Source: Xanthomonas nasturtii (lineage in GTDB: Bacteria > Pseudomonadota > Gammaproteobacteria > Xanthomonadales > Xanthomonadaceae). From it: DNA of 64,000 nucleotides. Location: positions 62,001 to 126,000 of the forward strand of contig NZ_LYMI01000056.1 of assembly GCF_001660815.1 (NCBI RefSeq), written 5' to 3'. This document shows, piece after piece, positions 55,975-64,000 of this stretch; the first letter of the stretch is position 1, and each line of letters begins with the position of its first letter. The notes under the pieces were generated by a model, which was given only the letters and a program-made list of their open reading frames with translations, made no database searches and had not been told where the DNA came from. Both the position numbers and the translations under genes were made by a program.

Positions 55975-56493
55975 ATGAACAAGTCCACCCGCGTCTTGCT
56001 TGTCTCCCTGCTGTCCGTTGCCGTGTTGGCTGGTTGCTCGAAGAAGGTGAAGGAAACTCCGCCTCCCGCAACCGATACCACCGCTGGTTCCTCCGTTCCC
56101 ACCGGCCCGTCCACCTCCGGCCTGTATGGCCCGGGCGACCTGGATACCGATGCCTGCCTGCGCCAGCGCGTGGTCTACTTCGATCTGGATCAGGACTCCC
56201 TGAAGCCGGAATTCCAGGCCATCATGGCTTGCCACGCCAAGTACCTGCGTGACCGTCCTTCCTCGCGCATCACCCTGCAGGGCAATGCTGACGAGCGCGG
56301 TTCGCGTGAGTACAACATGGGTCTGGGCGAGCGTCGCGGCAATGCCGTGTCGTCGTCGCTGCAGGCTGCCGGTGGTTCGGCCAGCCAGCTGACCGTCGTC
56401 AGCTACGGTGAAGAGCGTCCGGTCTGCACCGAAACCAGCGAAAGCTGCTGGTCGCAGAACCGTCGCGTCGAAATCGTGTACACGGCTCAGTAA
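55975..56493 (+). CDS. pal: Peptidoglycan-associated lipoprotein Pal
   Basis: 172-residue outer-membrane lipoprotein: signal MNKSTRVLLVSLLSVAVLAG followed by the lipidated Cys, a short linker, then an OmpA-like peptidoglycan-binding domain (VVYFDLDQDSLKPEFQAIMA, with ITLQGNADERGSREYNMGLG, which holds the diaminopimelate-binding Asp and Arg). Between tolB and cpoB, the standard order. ATG 55975 chosen for the lipobox position. Confidence 0.96.
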   Translation: MNKSTRVLLVSLLSVAVLAGCSKKVKETPPPATDTTAGSSVPTGPSTSGLYGPGDLDTDACLRQRVVYFDLDQDSLKPEFQAIMACHAKYLRDRPSSRITLQGNADERGSREYNMGLGERRGNAVSSSLQAAGGSASQLTVVSYGEERPVCTETSESCWSQNRRVEIVYTAQ

Positions 56494-56499
56494 GAAGCG

Positions 56500-57318
56500 A
56501 TGCACTTTCGAGTGACATCCCTGTTCGTCGCGGCGGCCCTTGTGGTCGCCGCGCCGGCATACGCCCAGCGAGCCAGTCTCGCTGATCGTGTGGCGGTGCT
56601 CGAGCAGCAGCAGGCCAGTAGTCAGGCCAACAACGATCTCCTCAATCAGCTGCAGCAGGCGCGTTCGGACCTGCAGGCATTGCGTGCGACCGTCGAACAA
56701 CTGCAGCACGACAACGAGCAACTCAAGCAACAGTCCAAGGACCAGTATCTGGACCTGGACGGACGCCTGAACCGGTTGGAAGGTGCTGGTGGCGCAACGC
56801 CGCCACTGCCCCCCGCCACTGGCAGCGTCACCCCGGCCCCGGCAGCTGCCGCGCGGCCTGCAGCGGCGGCAACTTCCGAGAAGCCGCCCACCGTCCATGG
56901 CGACCCGGGCACCCTGGCCGTCAGCAATGACGAACGCACTGCCTACAACGTGGCATTCGACGCGTTGAAGAATGGCAAGTACGACGATGCGTCGCAGCTG
57001 TTCCTGAGCTTTCTGGAGCTCTATCCCAACGGCGTCTACACCCCCAATGCCTTGTATTGGCTGGGTGAGAGCTATTACGCCACCCGCAATTTCCAGCTCG
57101 CCGAGGCGCAGTTTCGCGATCTCGTCGGCCGTTATCCCACGCATGACAAGGCCGCTGGCGGTCTGTTGAAGCTCGGCCTGTCGCAGTACGGCGAAGGCAA
57201 GAACAACGAAGCCCAGCAGACCTTGCAGCAGGTCGTCTCGCAGTATCCCGGCTCCGACGCAGCACGCGTTGCGCAGGAACGCCTGCAGTCCATCCGTCTC
57301 GGCCAGCAACTGCGCTGA
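56500..57318 (+). CDS. cpoB: Cell-division coordinator CpoB (YbgF)
   Basis: 272-residue periplasmic protein coordinating Tol and PBP1B. Signal peptide to about residue 23 (VVAAPAYAQ), an N-terminal trimeric coiled coil (VAVLEQQQASSQANNDLLNQ and onwards to about 90), an Ala/Pro linker, and three TPR-like repeats (AYNVAFDALKNGKYDDASQL; ALYWLGESYYATRNFQLAEA; GGLLKLGLSQYGEGKNNEAQ). Follows pal after six bases. Confidence 0.95.
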   Translation: MHFRVTSLFVAAALVVAAPAYAQRASLADRVAVLEQQQASSQANNDLLNQLQQARSDLQALRATVEQLQHDNEQLKQQSKDQYLDLDGRLNRLEGAGGATPPLPPATGSVTPAPAAAARPAAAATSEKPPTVHGDPGTLAVSNDERTAYNVAFDALKNGKYDDASQLFLSFLELYPNGVYTPNALYWLGESYYATRNFQLAEAQFRDLVGRYPTHDKAAGGLLKLGLSQYGEGKNNEAQQTLQQVVSQYPGSDAARVAQERLQSIRLGQQLR

Positions 57319-57362
57319 GCCGCGTCGCGTCGGTGCCTGTCGGCACGGCGCATACTTTGCCC

Positions 57363-58046
57363 ATGAACGCCGCCGCCGTCCCAAGCGAGATCGTCCAATC
57401 GCCGTTGCCGCGATTGAAGATCACCGAAATCTTTTTGTCCCTGCAAGGCGAGGCCGAAGCCGCCGGCTGGCCGACCGTGTTCGTGCGCCTGACCGGCTGC
57501 CCGCTGCGCTGCCTGTACTGCGATACCGCCTACGCCTTCCACGGCGGGCAGTGGCATGACATCGACGCCATCGTTGCCGAAGTCGCCAGTCATGGCGTGC
57601 GCCATGTCTGCGTGACCGGCGGCGAGCCGCTGGCGCAGAAGCGCTGCCTGGTGCTGCTGCAGAAGCTCTGCGATGCCGGCTTTGATGTCTCGCTGGAAAC
57701 TTCCGGTGCGCTGGATGTGTCTGCCGTCGATCCGCGCGTCTCGCGTGTGGTCGACATCAAGACGCCGGCCTCCGGCGAAGAGGCGCGTAACCGCTGGGAA
57801 AATCTGCCGCTGCTGACCGCGCGCGACCAGATCAAGTTCGTGATCTGCAGCCGCGCCGACTACGAATGGTCGCGCGAGATCGTCGCGGCGCACGCGCTCG
57901 ATCGCCGCTGCACGGTGTGGTTTTCGCCCAGCAAAAGCGAAGTGACTCCACGCCAGCTGGCCGACTGGATTGTTGCCGATCGTCTGCCGGTGCGCTTTCA
58001 GATGCAGCTGCACAAGCTGCTGTGGAACGACGAACCAGGGCGCTGA
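57363..58046 (+). CDS. queE: 7-carboxy-7-deazaguanine synthase QueE
   Basis: Radical SAM enzyme of queuosine synthesis converting CPH4 to 7-carboxy-7-deazaguanine. 227 residues with cluster motif CPLRCLYC (CxxxCxxC), SLQGEAEAAGWPTVFVRLTG before it, and VTGGEPLAQKRC. ATG 57363 matches the length of the short QueE form. It is separated from queC, which acts next, only by the tRNA-Lys gene on the opposite strand. Confidence 0.95.
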   Translation: MNAAAVPSEIVQSPLPRLKITEIFLSLQGEAEAAGWPTVFVRLTGCPLRCLYCDTAYAFHGGQWHDIDAIVAEVASHGVRHVCVTGGEPLAQKRCLVLLQKLCDAGFDVSLETSGALDVSAVDPRVSRVVDIKTPASGEEARNRWENLPLLTARDQIKFVICSRADYEWSREIVAAHALDRRCTVWFSPSKSEVTPRQLADWIVADRLPVRFQMQLHKLLWNDEPGR

Positions 58047-58300
58047 ACATCGGGCGCGTCGCGCAGCGCACGACGCTAGCGCGTCCCGCTGACGGATGGA
58101 TCGAGACTGGGTGCTGGCGTATTCCGCAGTGCGCGATTCTGCAACGGAACCAGGACCCGAACGCCACCACGCTGACGAGGCGGGAGCTGTGCGGTACACC
58201 TGTGCCCGAGCGTATGCACGGCCGCAGAAAGACGAATTGAATTGCGGAGAAGAGGCCTTCTTGCGCAGCGATGGAACTCGCTCAAGCGCCTTGCTGCAGA

Positions 58301-58376
58301 TGGTGGGCCGTGATGGATTCGAACCATCGACCAAAAGATTAAAAGTCTTCTGCTCTACCGACTGAGCTAACGGCCC
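58301..58376 (-). tRNA. tRNA-Lys (TTT)
   Basis: The minus strand gives a complete cloverleaf: acceptor GGGCCGT pairs with ACGGCCC, D-arm with AGCTCAGTCGGTAGAGC, anticodon loop CTTTTAA (anticodon TTT, Lys), T-arm with GGTTCGAATCC, and an encoded CCA 3' end. 76 nucleotides including CCA, normal for tRNA-Lys. No integrase or attachment repeat adjoins it. Confidence 0.98.
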
Positions 58377-58423
58377 ACTGACCCGACATTGCGCCGGGGT
58401 GCGCATTCTACCCTACGCAGGCG

Positions 58424-59098
58424 TCAAGACAAAATGGCGTAGTGGGTGGGGTCGGGGATGCCGGCATCGGCGAAGCCGGCCGCGCGCAGGCGGCAGGCGT
58501 CGCAATGGCCACAGGCGCGCCCATCGGCGTCGGCGCGGTAGCAGGAGACGGTCAGGCCGAAGTCCACGCCCAGGCGCACGCCTTCACGGACGATGTCGGC
58601 CTTGCTGAGGAACTGCAGTGGCGCGTGCACGCGCAGCCCGGTCCCTTCCACGCCGGCCTTGGTGGCCAGATTGGCCAGCACTTCGAAGGCGCGCACGAAC
58701 TCGGGGCGGCAATCCGGGTAGCCCGAGTAATCCACCGCATTGACACCACAGAACAGGTCGTTGGCGCCCACCACCTCGGCCCAGCCGAGCGCCAGCGACA
58801 GCATGATGGTGTTACGCGCGGGCACGTAGGTGACCGGGATGCCGTCGCCGCCGGCGTCGGGGACGTCGATGTCGTCGGTCAGCGCCGAGCCGCCGATGCT
58901 GCGCAGATCCACGTCGACCACCTTGTGCGCAATGACGCCCTGCGCGGCGGCAACGCGCGCGGCGGCGTCCAGTTCGGAGGTGTGGCGCTGGCCGTAGCGC
59001 ACGCTCAGTGCATGCACGGCAAAGCCCTGCTCCTGCGCGAGCGCGACGACGGCGGCGGAATCCATGCCACCGGACAACAGAACAACGGCTTTTTTCAT
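58424..59098 (-). CDS. queC: 7-cyano-7-deazaguanine synthase QueC
   Basis: 224-residue ATP-dependent enzyme that turns 7-carboxy-7-deazaguanine, the QueE product, into preQ0. PP-loop [20 protein letters not shown] at the start, [20 protein letters not shown], and a zinc site [20 protein letters not shown] with Cys-x2-Cys-x2-Cys at the C-terminus. ATG 59098 is the family start. Opposite in orientation to queE. Confidence 0.95.
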   Translation of the reverse strand: MKKAVVLLSGGMDSAAVVALAQEQGFAVHALSVRYGQRHTSELDAAARVAAAQGVIAHKVVDVDLRSIGGSALTDDIDVPDAGGDGIPVTYVPARNTIMLSLALGWAEVVGANDLFCGVNAVDYSGYPDCRPEFVRAFEVLANLATKAGVEGTGLRVHAPLQFLSKADIVREGVRLGVDFGLTVSCYRADADGRACGHCDACRLRAAGFADAGIPDPTHYAILS

Positions 59099-59327
59099 GA
59101 CGGATCGGCGATCACTGCGGAATAGCACGAAAGGCTATCAGGGACGGCGGTGCAGGGCGACCAGGCGGCCGCTCGCTGCTCAACAGCGAATGTCCTGATG
59201 TCATGCCGGTCGCATCCCGTGCCTGACCCATGCAGACCGCGCGGGTTCATTTGCCAATGAAATACGCATGATCAGGCGTTCACGTAACTCGACTTATCGT
59301 TTGCCGTAATTTCAGGACCATGACGTA

Positions 59328-60335
59328 ATGGCCGAGCATCAGGAAGACGCAGCGAAGTCGCGTATTTACGAGGCCCTGCTACAGGCAACACCGGATTTTT
59401 TGTATGTGTTCGATCTCCAGCACCGCTTCGTCTACGCCAATCAGGCGCTATTGGCGATGTGGGGCATGCGCTGGGAAGACGCCTGCAACAAGACCTGTCT
59501 GGAACTAGGCTACGAGCCCTGGCATGCGGCCACGCACGATGAAGAGATCGAACGGGTGATTGCGACGGGCCAGCCGGTCCGCGGCGAAGTGCCGTTTCCG
59601 CACACGACCAGTGGCCTGCGCGTCTACGACTACATTTTTACGCCGGTGTTCGGGCCCGATGGCAAGGTCGAAGCGATCGCCGGCGCCACGCGCGACATCA
59701 CCGAGCACAAGCAGCATGAGCAGCATCTGCAGCTACTGATCAACGAGCTCAACCATCGGGTCAAGAATTCGTTGGTGATGGTGCAATCGCTGGCACGGCA
59801 ATCGTTCACCAATGCTGCCAGCCTTGCGGACGCACAGGAAAAGCTCGATGCGCGACTGCTGGCGCTGTCGCGCGCACATGACACATTGACGCGCGAGAAC
59901 TGGGTCAGCGCCGACATTCTGGAGCTGACCCGCGACGCGGCTGCGCTTTACGAGTCGCACGACAGCCAGCGCTTCACCTTGCAGGGCAGCTCCTGTCGGC
60001 TGGATCCGCGGCGTGCGCTGGCGCTGTCGATGGCGCTGCACGAGCTGTGTACCAACGCGCTCAAGCACGGCGCATTGTCCTCGCCGGCCGGGGCGGTGCT
60101 GGTTTCCTGGGAGCGCAAGACACGCGGCGGGCAGGAGCAGCTCGAGCTTGTCTGGCAGGAGGCCGGTGGGCCGCCCGTGCAGCTGCCCACGCGCAAGGGG
60201 TTCGGCACCCGTTTGCTGGAACGTGGCTTGAAACACGACCTCAAGGGCGAGGTCGATCTGGCGTTCGACCCGGCCGGGGTGTGTTTCCGGGTCTCCATTC
60301 CGTTACCGGCCGAGCTTGCCGAGGCGGGGCCATGA
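59328..60335 (+). CDS. PAS-domain sensor histidine kinase, HWE type
   Basis: 335-residue soluble kinase. A PAS domain (about 12-130: YEALLQATPDFLYVFDLQHR) is followed by an HWE-family kinase core: phosphoacceptor LNHRVKNSLVMVQSLARQSF, N-box HELCTNALKHGALSSPAG, and LVWQEAGGPPVQLP with GFGTRLLERGLKHDLKGEV, the Trp-x-Glu pattern that names the family. No membrane segment. Its stop overlaps the start of a receiver-domain protein (ATGA), so the pair is probably a two-component unit; signal unknown, though light or redox sensing is common in this class. Confidence 0.88.
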   Translation: MAEHQEDAAKSRIYEALLQATPDFLYVFDLQHRFVYANQALLAMWGMRWEDACNKTCLELGYEPWHAATHDEEIERVIATGQPVRGEVPFPHTTSGLRVYDYIFTPVFGPDGKVEAIAGATRDITEHKQHEQHLQLLINELNHRVKNSLVMVQSLARQSFTNAASLADAQEKLDARLLALSRAHDTLTRENWVSADILELTRDAAALYESHDSQRFTLQGSSCRLDPRRALALSMALHELCTNALKHGALSSPAGAVLVSWERKTRGGQEQLELVWQEAGGPPVQLPTRKGFGTRLLERGLKHDLKGEVDLAFDPAGVCFRVSIPLPAELAEAGP

Positions 60336-60691
60336 CCATGCGCGTGCTATTGGTCGAAGACGAGTCGTTGGTGGCCATGTTGCTGGAGGATTGCCTGACG
60401 GAGCTGGGCTACGAAGTCGCTGCAACCGTGGCCGACGTGGACGCCGCGCTGCAGGCGGTGCAGGCGGGCAATCTCGATTTGGCGCTGCTGGACATCAATC
60501 TGGGTGGCACCTTGTCGTTTCCGATTGCCGAAGAGCTGGATGCGCGCGGGGTGCCCTACATCTTCGTGACCGGCTACGCGCAGGGCGGGATTCCGGAAAG
60601 GTACCGGCATCGGCATGGCCTGCAGAAGCCCTTTCATTTTCGCGATCTGCAACATGCGCTATCGCTGTTGCAACGGCGCAGTGCCGAGTGA
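60332..60691 (+). CDS. Single-domain response regulator (CheY-like)
   Basis: 119-residue receiver domain alone: MTMRVLLVEDESLVAMLLED with the acidic pair, phosphoacceptor Asp in LALLDINLGGTLSFPIAEEL, and the Thr/Lys positions in YIFVTGYAQGG and HGLQKPFHFRDL. No output domain, so it likely passes phosphate to another protein. Partner of the preceding HWE kinase by 4-base overlap. ATG 60332 chosen; the longer open frame upstream is a shadow of the kinase gene. Confidence 0.9.
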   Translation: MTMRVLLVEDESLVAMLLEDCLTELGYEVAATVADVDAALQAVQAGNLDLALLDINLGGTLSFPIAEELDARGVPYIFVTGYAQGGIPERYRHRHGLQKPFHFRDLQHALSLLQRRSAE

Positions 60692-60747
60692 GCCATCGCT
60701 GGTCGTGTCGCAGTTGAATGACGCTGGTCACGGCGACGTCTTCGTGG

Positions 60748-60978
60748 TTATTTGCTGCCACGCAAACTGCTGGCAGCGGCCTCGCGCAGTGCCTGGCTGA
60801 GGTGTTGCAGGGCGCTTGAGCGCACTGCGGCGTATTGCCAGTACAGCGGAACATCGAGCCAGCGGCCGGGGTCGATGATGACGACCTGCTTGTTGCGGAC
60901 CGCAGGCATGACCATCGCTTCAGGCGCCAGGCACCAGCCGAGCCCGCGCGCAGCGGCTTCGACAAAGCCGGTGGAGGA
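60748..60978 (-). pseudogene. argP (iciA) C-terminal remnant
   Basis: The minus strand reads GFVEAAARGLGWCLAPEAMV, then VVIIDPGRWLDVPLYWQYAA and a stop at 60748. This matches the end of the LysR-type regulator ArgP, which controls the lysine/arginine exporter ArgO. The DNA-binding and most of the effector domain (some 220 residues) are missing; the frame runs into the argO remnant at about 60975. Non-functional. Confidence 0.72.
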
Positions 60979-61463
60979 TCGCGCTGATCCTGCTGGGCGT
61001 CGCCGGAATCGGTGTGTTGGTGCAGCAATGGTCGGGCCTGCTGCAGCTGCTGCGATATGCGGGTGCGGCGTTTCTGGCGGTGTATGGATGGATGGGCGCA
61101 CGCCGCGCCTGGCGTTGCGACAGCGCAATGGCGCCGGCGGAGCAGGGTGCGGACCACTGGCAGCGCGCCATGCTCACCTGCCTGGCGTTTACCTTCCTCA
61201 ATCCGCACGTGTATCTGGACACGATGGTCTTGCTCGGCAGCCTGTCGACGCATTACCCGGGCGCGCGGCGCTGGGCATTTGCGCTGGGTGCGTGACTGGC
61301 CAGCGTGACCTGGTTCTTCAGCCTGGGCTACGGCGCACGCTTGTTGCAGGCGGTCTTCCGGCATCCGCGTGCATGGCGTGTACTGGATGGGCTGATCGCG
61401 GTGTTCATGCTGCTGCTGTGCGTGCTGTTGCTGCTGCTGCCCTCGCAGCCTGCGCTGCCCTGA
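60979..61463 (+). pseudogene. argO/lysE exporter remnant with an internal stop
   Basis: A LysE-family frame reads ALILLGVAGIGVLVQQWSGL, LLRYAGAAFLAVYGWMGARR and TCLAFTFLNPHVYLDTMVLL, meets TGA at 61293-61295, and continues in the same frame LASVTWFFSLGYGARLLQAV to a stop at 61461-61463. The family has Trp near that position, so TGG to TGA is likely. The first 50 or so residues are absent. Its head joins the tail of argP, the usual divergent partner. Confidence 0.75.
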
Positions 61464-61487
61464 CCGGCCATTGCCTGGAGCGCTGTC

Positions 61488-61952
61488 ATGCTGCCGTTGC
61501 GCGTTACCACCGAAGCGTCCGAACTCGACCTGGCGCTGATCCACCGGTATCTGTCGCAGCACACCAGCTGGGCCAGGGACATTGGATTGCCCCTGGTGCA
61601 GCGTTCGATCGATAACTCGCGCTGTTTTGGCGGTTTCACTGGCAGCGGGCAGGCGGCGTTCGCGCGTGTGGTGTCCGATTACGCCACTTTCGCGTATCTG
61701 GGCGATGTCTTCGTGCTGCCCGAGCACCAGGGCAGGGGCTATGGCAACGCGCTGATGGACGCGGTCATGGCGCACCCCAAGCTGCAGGGGCTGCGCCGTT
61801 TCAGCCTTGCCACCAGCGACGCGCACCGGCTGTATGCGGCCAGCCAGCGCGCCGTGCAGGTGCTCAGCCGTTGCGAACCTTGTTCAGCAGCTGCGCGACC
61901 GGCGCCGCCGCACGGGTGTCTGCGCGACGTGCCTGCCGTGCATCGATCTTGA
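61488..61952 (+). CDS. GNAT acetyltransferase with an abnormal C-terminus
   Basis: 154-residue acetyltransferase with a normal core: [40 protein letters not shown], acetyl-CoA loop [13 protein letters not shown] and [19 protein letters not shown]. After that point the sequence [20 protein letters not shown] no longer follows the family, whose proteins end with a Gly-Phe segment about 20 residues later. The end overlaps the convergent chemotaxis gene by 89 bases. The break near 61845 suggests loss of the true 3' end; activity is doubtful. Confidence 0.65.
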   Translation: MLPLRVTTEASELDLALIHRYLSQHTSWARDIGLPLVQRSIDNSRCFGGFTGSGQAAFARVVSDYATFAYLGDVFVLPEHQGRGYGNALMDAVMAHPKLQGLRRFSLATSDAHRLYAASQRAVQVLSRCEPCSAAARPAPPHGCLRDVPAVHRS

Positions 61953-64000
61953 AGATGGCTACCGCGTCAGTGAGTTGCACGGCCTGTTCTTCCATCGAGC
62001 GTGCGGCAGCGGTGGCTTCTTCCACCAGTGCAGCATTTTGCTGGGTGGTTTCATCCATATGGGTGATGGTCTGATTGACCTGTTCGATGCCGGCGGACTG
62101 TTCCTGCGATGCCGCCGAAATCTCGCTCATGATGTCGGTGACGCGCTGCACACTGGCTACCACGTCGCCCATGGTCTTGCCGGCGCTGTGCACCAGTGCC
62201 GAGCCTTCCGCCACGCGTTGGACGGAATCGTCGATGAGATCCTTGATCTCCTTGGCTGCACCGGACGAACGCTGCGCAAGCGTGCGCACCTCGGAGGCCA
62301 CCACCGCGAAGCCGCGGCCTTGTTCGCCGGCACGTGCGGCTTCCACCGCGGCGTTCAGCGCCAGGATGTTGGTCTGGAACGCAATGCCGTCGATGACGCT
62401 GATGATGTCGGCGATCTTCTTGGACGAGGCTTCGATGCCGGACATGGTTTCCACGACCTTGCCCACCACCTGGCCACCTTGCGAGGCCACACTTGCGGCG
62501 CCGATCGCCAGTTGATTGGCCTGGCGTGCGCTCTCGGCATTCTGTTTGACGGTGGATGTCAGCTCTTCCATCGACGCGGCGGTTTCTTCCAGGTTGGCTG
62601 CTTGCTGCTCGGTGCGTTGCGACAAGTCCTGGTTGCCGGCCGCAATTTCGCTGGCAGCCGAATTGATCGACACCGCGGACTGCTGGATGTTGCCAACGAT
62701 CTGCGCCAACTGGCTTGCCGTTGCATTGGCATCGTCGCGCATCTGCGCAAACACGCCGCGGAACTCGCCGCCCATGCGTGCCGTAAGATCGCCCGCGGCG
62801 ATCGATTGCAGCAAGGCCGACAGCGATTGCAGGTTGCCATCTGCGGTGGACATCAGGTGATTGAGACTCTCGACCATGATGCGGAAATCGAACTGGAAGC
62901 GTTCGACATCGCCACGTGCGCTGAAGTCGCCATTGGCCGCCGCCTGCGCAAGATGCTTGATTTCGTGATTCATCGCCGACAGGTTGAGCTTGACCTGCGC
63001 CATGGTGTTGCTGAAGACGGCCTTTTCGCCCGGCAATGGCTGCATGTCCTCGGCAAGTTCGCCGATGGCGTAGCGCCCCATGATGCGCGCCAGATCGTTT
63101 TGTACCGCGACGTGTGAGGCCACCAGCAGGTTGGTGTCGTTGGCCATGCGGCCGTAGTCGCCCGGGAATGCGGAGGCGTCGATGCGGAAGCTGATCTGGC
63201 CGCTATCGTGATGCTTGGCCATGTCGGTCTGCGCGGCACTCAGGTTGCGCAGCTGCAGTTGCATCTTGTCCATGGCCTGCAACAGGCGGCCGGTTTCGTC
63301 GGTGGCGGTGGTGTGGACATCGTTGTGCAGATTGCCTCCGGCAATGGCCTCGGCGGTGCGCGTGGCCTGGCTCAACGGCGTGGTCAGGCTGCGCGTGATC
63401 AACCAGGCAAGCAGCGCGCTGATGACCAGCGCGGCAATGCCGCCGCTGGCCAGGGTGACCTTGCCGCGGTGCATCGACGCAACGGCGGTTGCATATGCCT
63501 CTTTGCTGAGCCGGCGTTCCAGTTCGGCGTTTGCGCGAATGGCGGCCTGTTGCTCGTTCATCGCCGTAGCGGCGGCGCCTTGCAGCAAGGCTTGCGCTTC
63601 CTGGTTCTGGTCGTGAATGCCGTATTCGAGAATCTGGTTGTTGAACTTGACCGAGACGTCGCGCTTTTCCTGCACGCGCTTGAGTGCGGCCTTTTCCATG
63701 TCGCTGCTGGGCATCGCCGCCAGCGCGTCGTGGGCTTGGTGATAGCGCGTGCGGTTCTGCTCGATCATCGCAAGCGCGGCGCGGTTGGCCGCATCGCCGG
63801 AGACCATCACGATATCGCGCAGGCCGATCGCCACGTTGGTATTGGCGTCGAGCATTTCGGAGGACAGCCGGATCCTTTCCATGTTGCTGTTGACGATGGT
63901 GTCCAGCTCGTAACGGGCATTGGACATGGTGATCAGGCCGGTGGCCACCAGCAGGCCAGACAAGAGAATCAAAATGCCGAACGCCATTCCCAGGCGACGG
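61864..64000 (-). CDS. Methyl-accepting chemotaxis protein (5' end outside window)
   Basis: Chemoreceptor of at least 707 residues; the frame continues past the window edge (preceding residues RRLG), so the first few residues are missing. A first membrane segment [20 protein letters not shown], a four-helix-bundle periplasmic domain, a second segment at about 177-198 ([17 protein letters not shown]), then HAMP and a long helical linker with HAMP-like repeats ([20 protein letters not shown]). The signalling hairpin [20 protein letters not shown] is intact. The C-terminus ends [12 protein letters not shown] without a CheR/CheB-tethering pentapeptide. Ligand unknown. Confidence 0.92.
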   Translation of the reverse strand, partial: RRLGMAFGILILLSGLLVATGLITMSNARYELDTIVNSNMERIRLSSEMLDANTNVAIGLRDIVMVSGDAANRAALAMIEQNRTRYHQAHDALAAMPSSDMEKAALKRVQEKRDVSVKFNNQILEYGIHDQNQEAQALLQGAAATAMNEQQAAIRANAELERRLSKEAYATAVASMHRGKVTLASGGIAALVISALLAWLITRSLTTPLSQATRTAEAIAGGNLHNDVHTTATDETGRLLQAMDKMQLQLRNLSAAQTDMAKHHDSGQISFRIDASAFPGDYGRMANDTNLLVASHVAVQNDLARIMGRYAIGELAEDMQPLPGEKAVFSNTMAQVKLNLSAMNHEIKHLAQAAANGDFSARGDVERFQFDFRIMVESLNHLMSTADGNLQSLSALLQSIAAGDLTARMGGEFRGVFAQMRDDANATASQLAQIVGNIQQSAVSINSAASEIAAGNQDLSQRTEQQAANLEETAASMEELTSTVKQNAESARQANQLAIGAASVASQGGQVVGKVVETMSGIEASSKKIADIISVIDGIAFQTNILALNAAVEAARAGEQGRGFAVVASEVRTLAQRSSGAAKEIKDLIDDSVQRVAEGSALVHSAGKTMGDVVASVQRVTDIMSEISAASQEQSAGIEQVNQTITHMDETTQQNAALVEEATAAARSMEEQAVQLTDAVAIFKIDARQARRADTRAAAPVAQLLNKVRNG

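Noticed and set aside
58096-58365. Small plus-strand open frame ending VGRDGFEPSTKRLKVFCSTD
   Set aside because: Its end is the complement of the tRNA-Lys gene, a well-known annotation artefact.
58301-58376. Attachment site for a genomic island at tRNA-Lys
   Set aside because: No integrase, no duplicated tRNA 3' end and no composition change on either side.

Overview
The window is a GC-rich chromosomal segment of a Xanthomonas species (Gammaproteobacteria, Lysobacterales). The assignment rests on the vibrioferrin/xanthoferrin-type siderophore locus (xss), the many TonB-dependent receptors, an AmpR/class A beta-lactamase pair and the tol-pal, ruv and que gene order. The species cannot be fixed from sequence reading alone. 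No insertion sequence, integrase, rRNA or CRISPR array was seen; one tRNA gene (Lys, TTT) is present.

Layout. (1) 1-6381: seven tightly overlapping genes for the late, corrinoid-assembling part of adenosylcobalamin synthesis (cbiB, cobD, cobQ, cobU, cobT, cobC, cobS). (2) 6617-7528: a Rob-like AraC/GyrI regulator, convergent with (3) 7432-17811: a minus-strand iron operon in which an HpcH/HpaI aldolase and the TonB receptor xsuA precede xssABCDE, with a good Fur-box match at the upstream end. (4) 18078-20643: a less GC-rich accessory module: lipoprotein, GHSLGGG lipase and coiled-coil membrane protein, read here as a candidate secreted lipase with its immunity protein. (5) 20798-24192: a KefB/YbaL-type antiporter and a soluble-type cytochrome P450. 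(6) 24397-32496: three paralogous TonB receptors in tandem, with a decayed VOC-protein remnant between the second and third. (7) 32677-36858: yheS-type ABC-F ATPase, an intergenic repeat, and the divergent ampR-bla pair. (8) 37011-38747: a chimeric relic joining a receptor fragment to a phospholipase C tail. (9) 38886-46739: MFS transporter, FmdB zinc ribbon, small envelope proteins, aspS, acetyltransferase, frameshifted hydrolase and yebC. (10) 46828-57318: ruvC-ruvA-kup-ruvB-ybgC-tolQRAB-pal-cpoB. (11) 57363-59098: queE, tRNA-Lys and queC. (12) 59328-64000: an HWE-type kinase with its receiver, a deletion scar fusing the remains of argP and argO, an acetyltransferase with a lost C-terminus, and a methyl-accepting chemotaxis protein cut by the window end.

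How the parts relate. Housekeeping blocks (cobalamin, ruv, tol-pal, que, aspS) look intact. Iron acquisition dominates the accessory part (Fur-controlled siderophore synthesis, export and uptake, plus three receptors of unknown substrate). The window also carries an unusual number of broken genes (VOC fragment, receptor/PLC chimera, frameshifted hydrolase, argP-argO scar, truncated acetyltransferase), most of them explained by simple deletions or one-base changes. A family of GGGACC-type GC-rich repeats is scattered between yebC and ybgC and reaches into the translation starts of ruvC and (as an AT-richer variant) ybgC.
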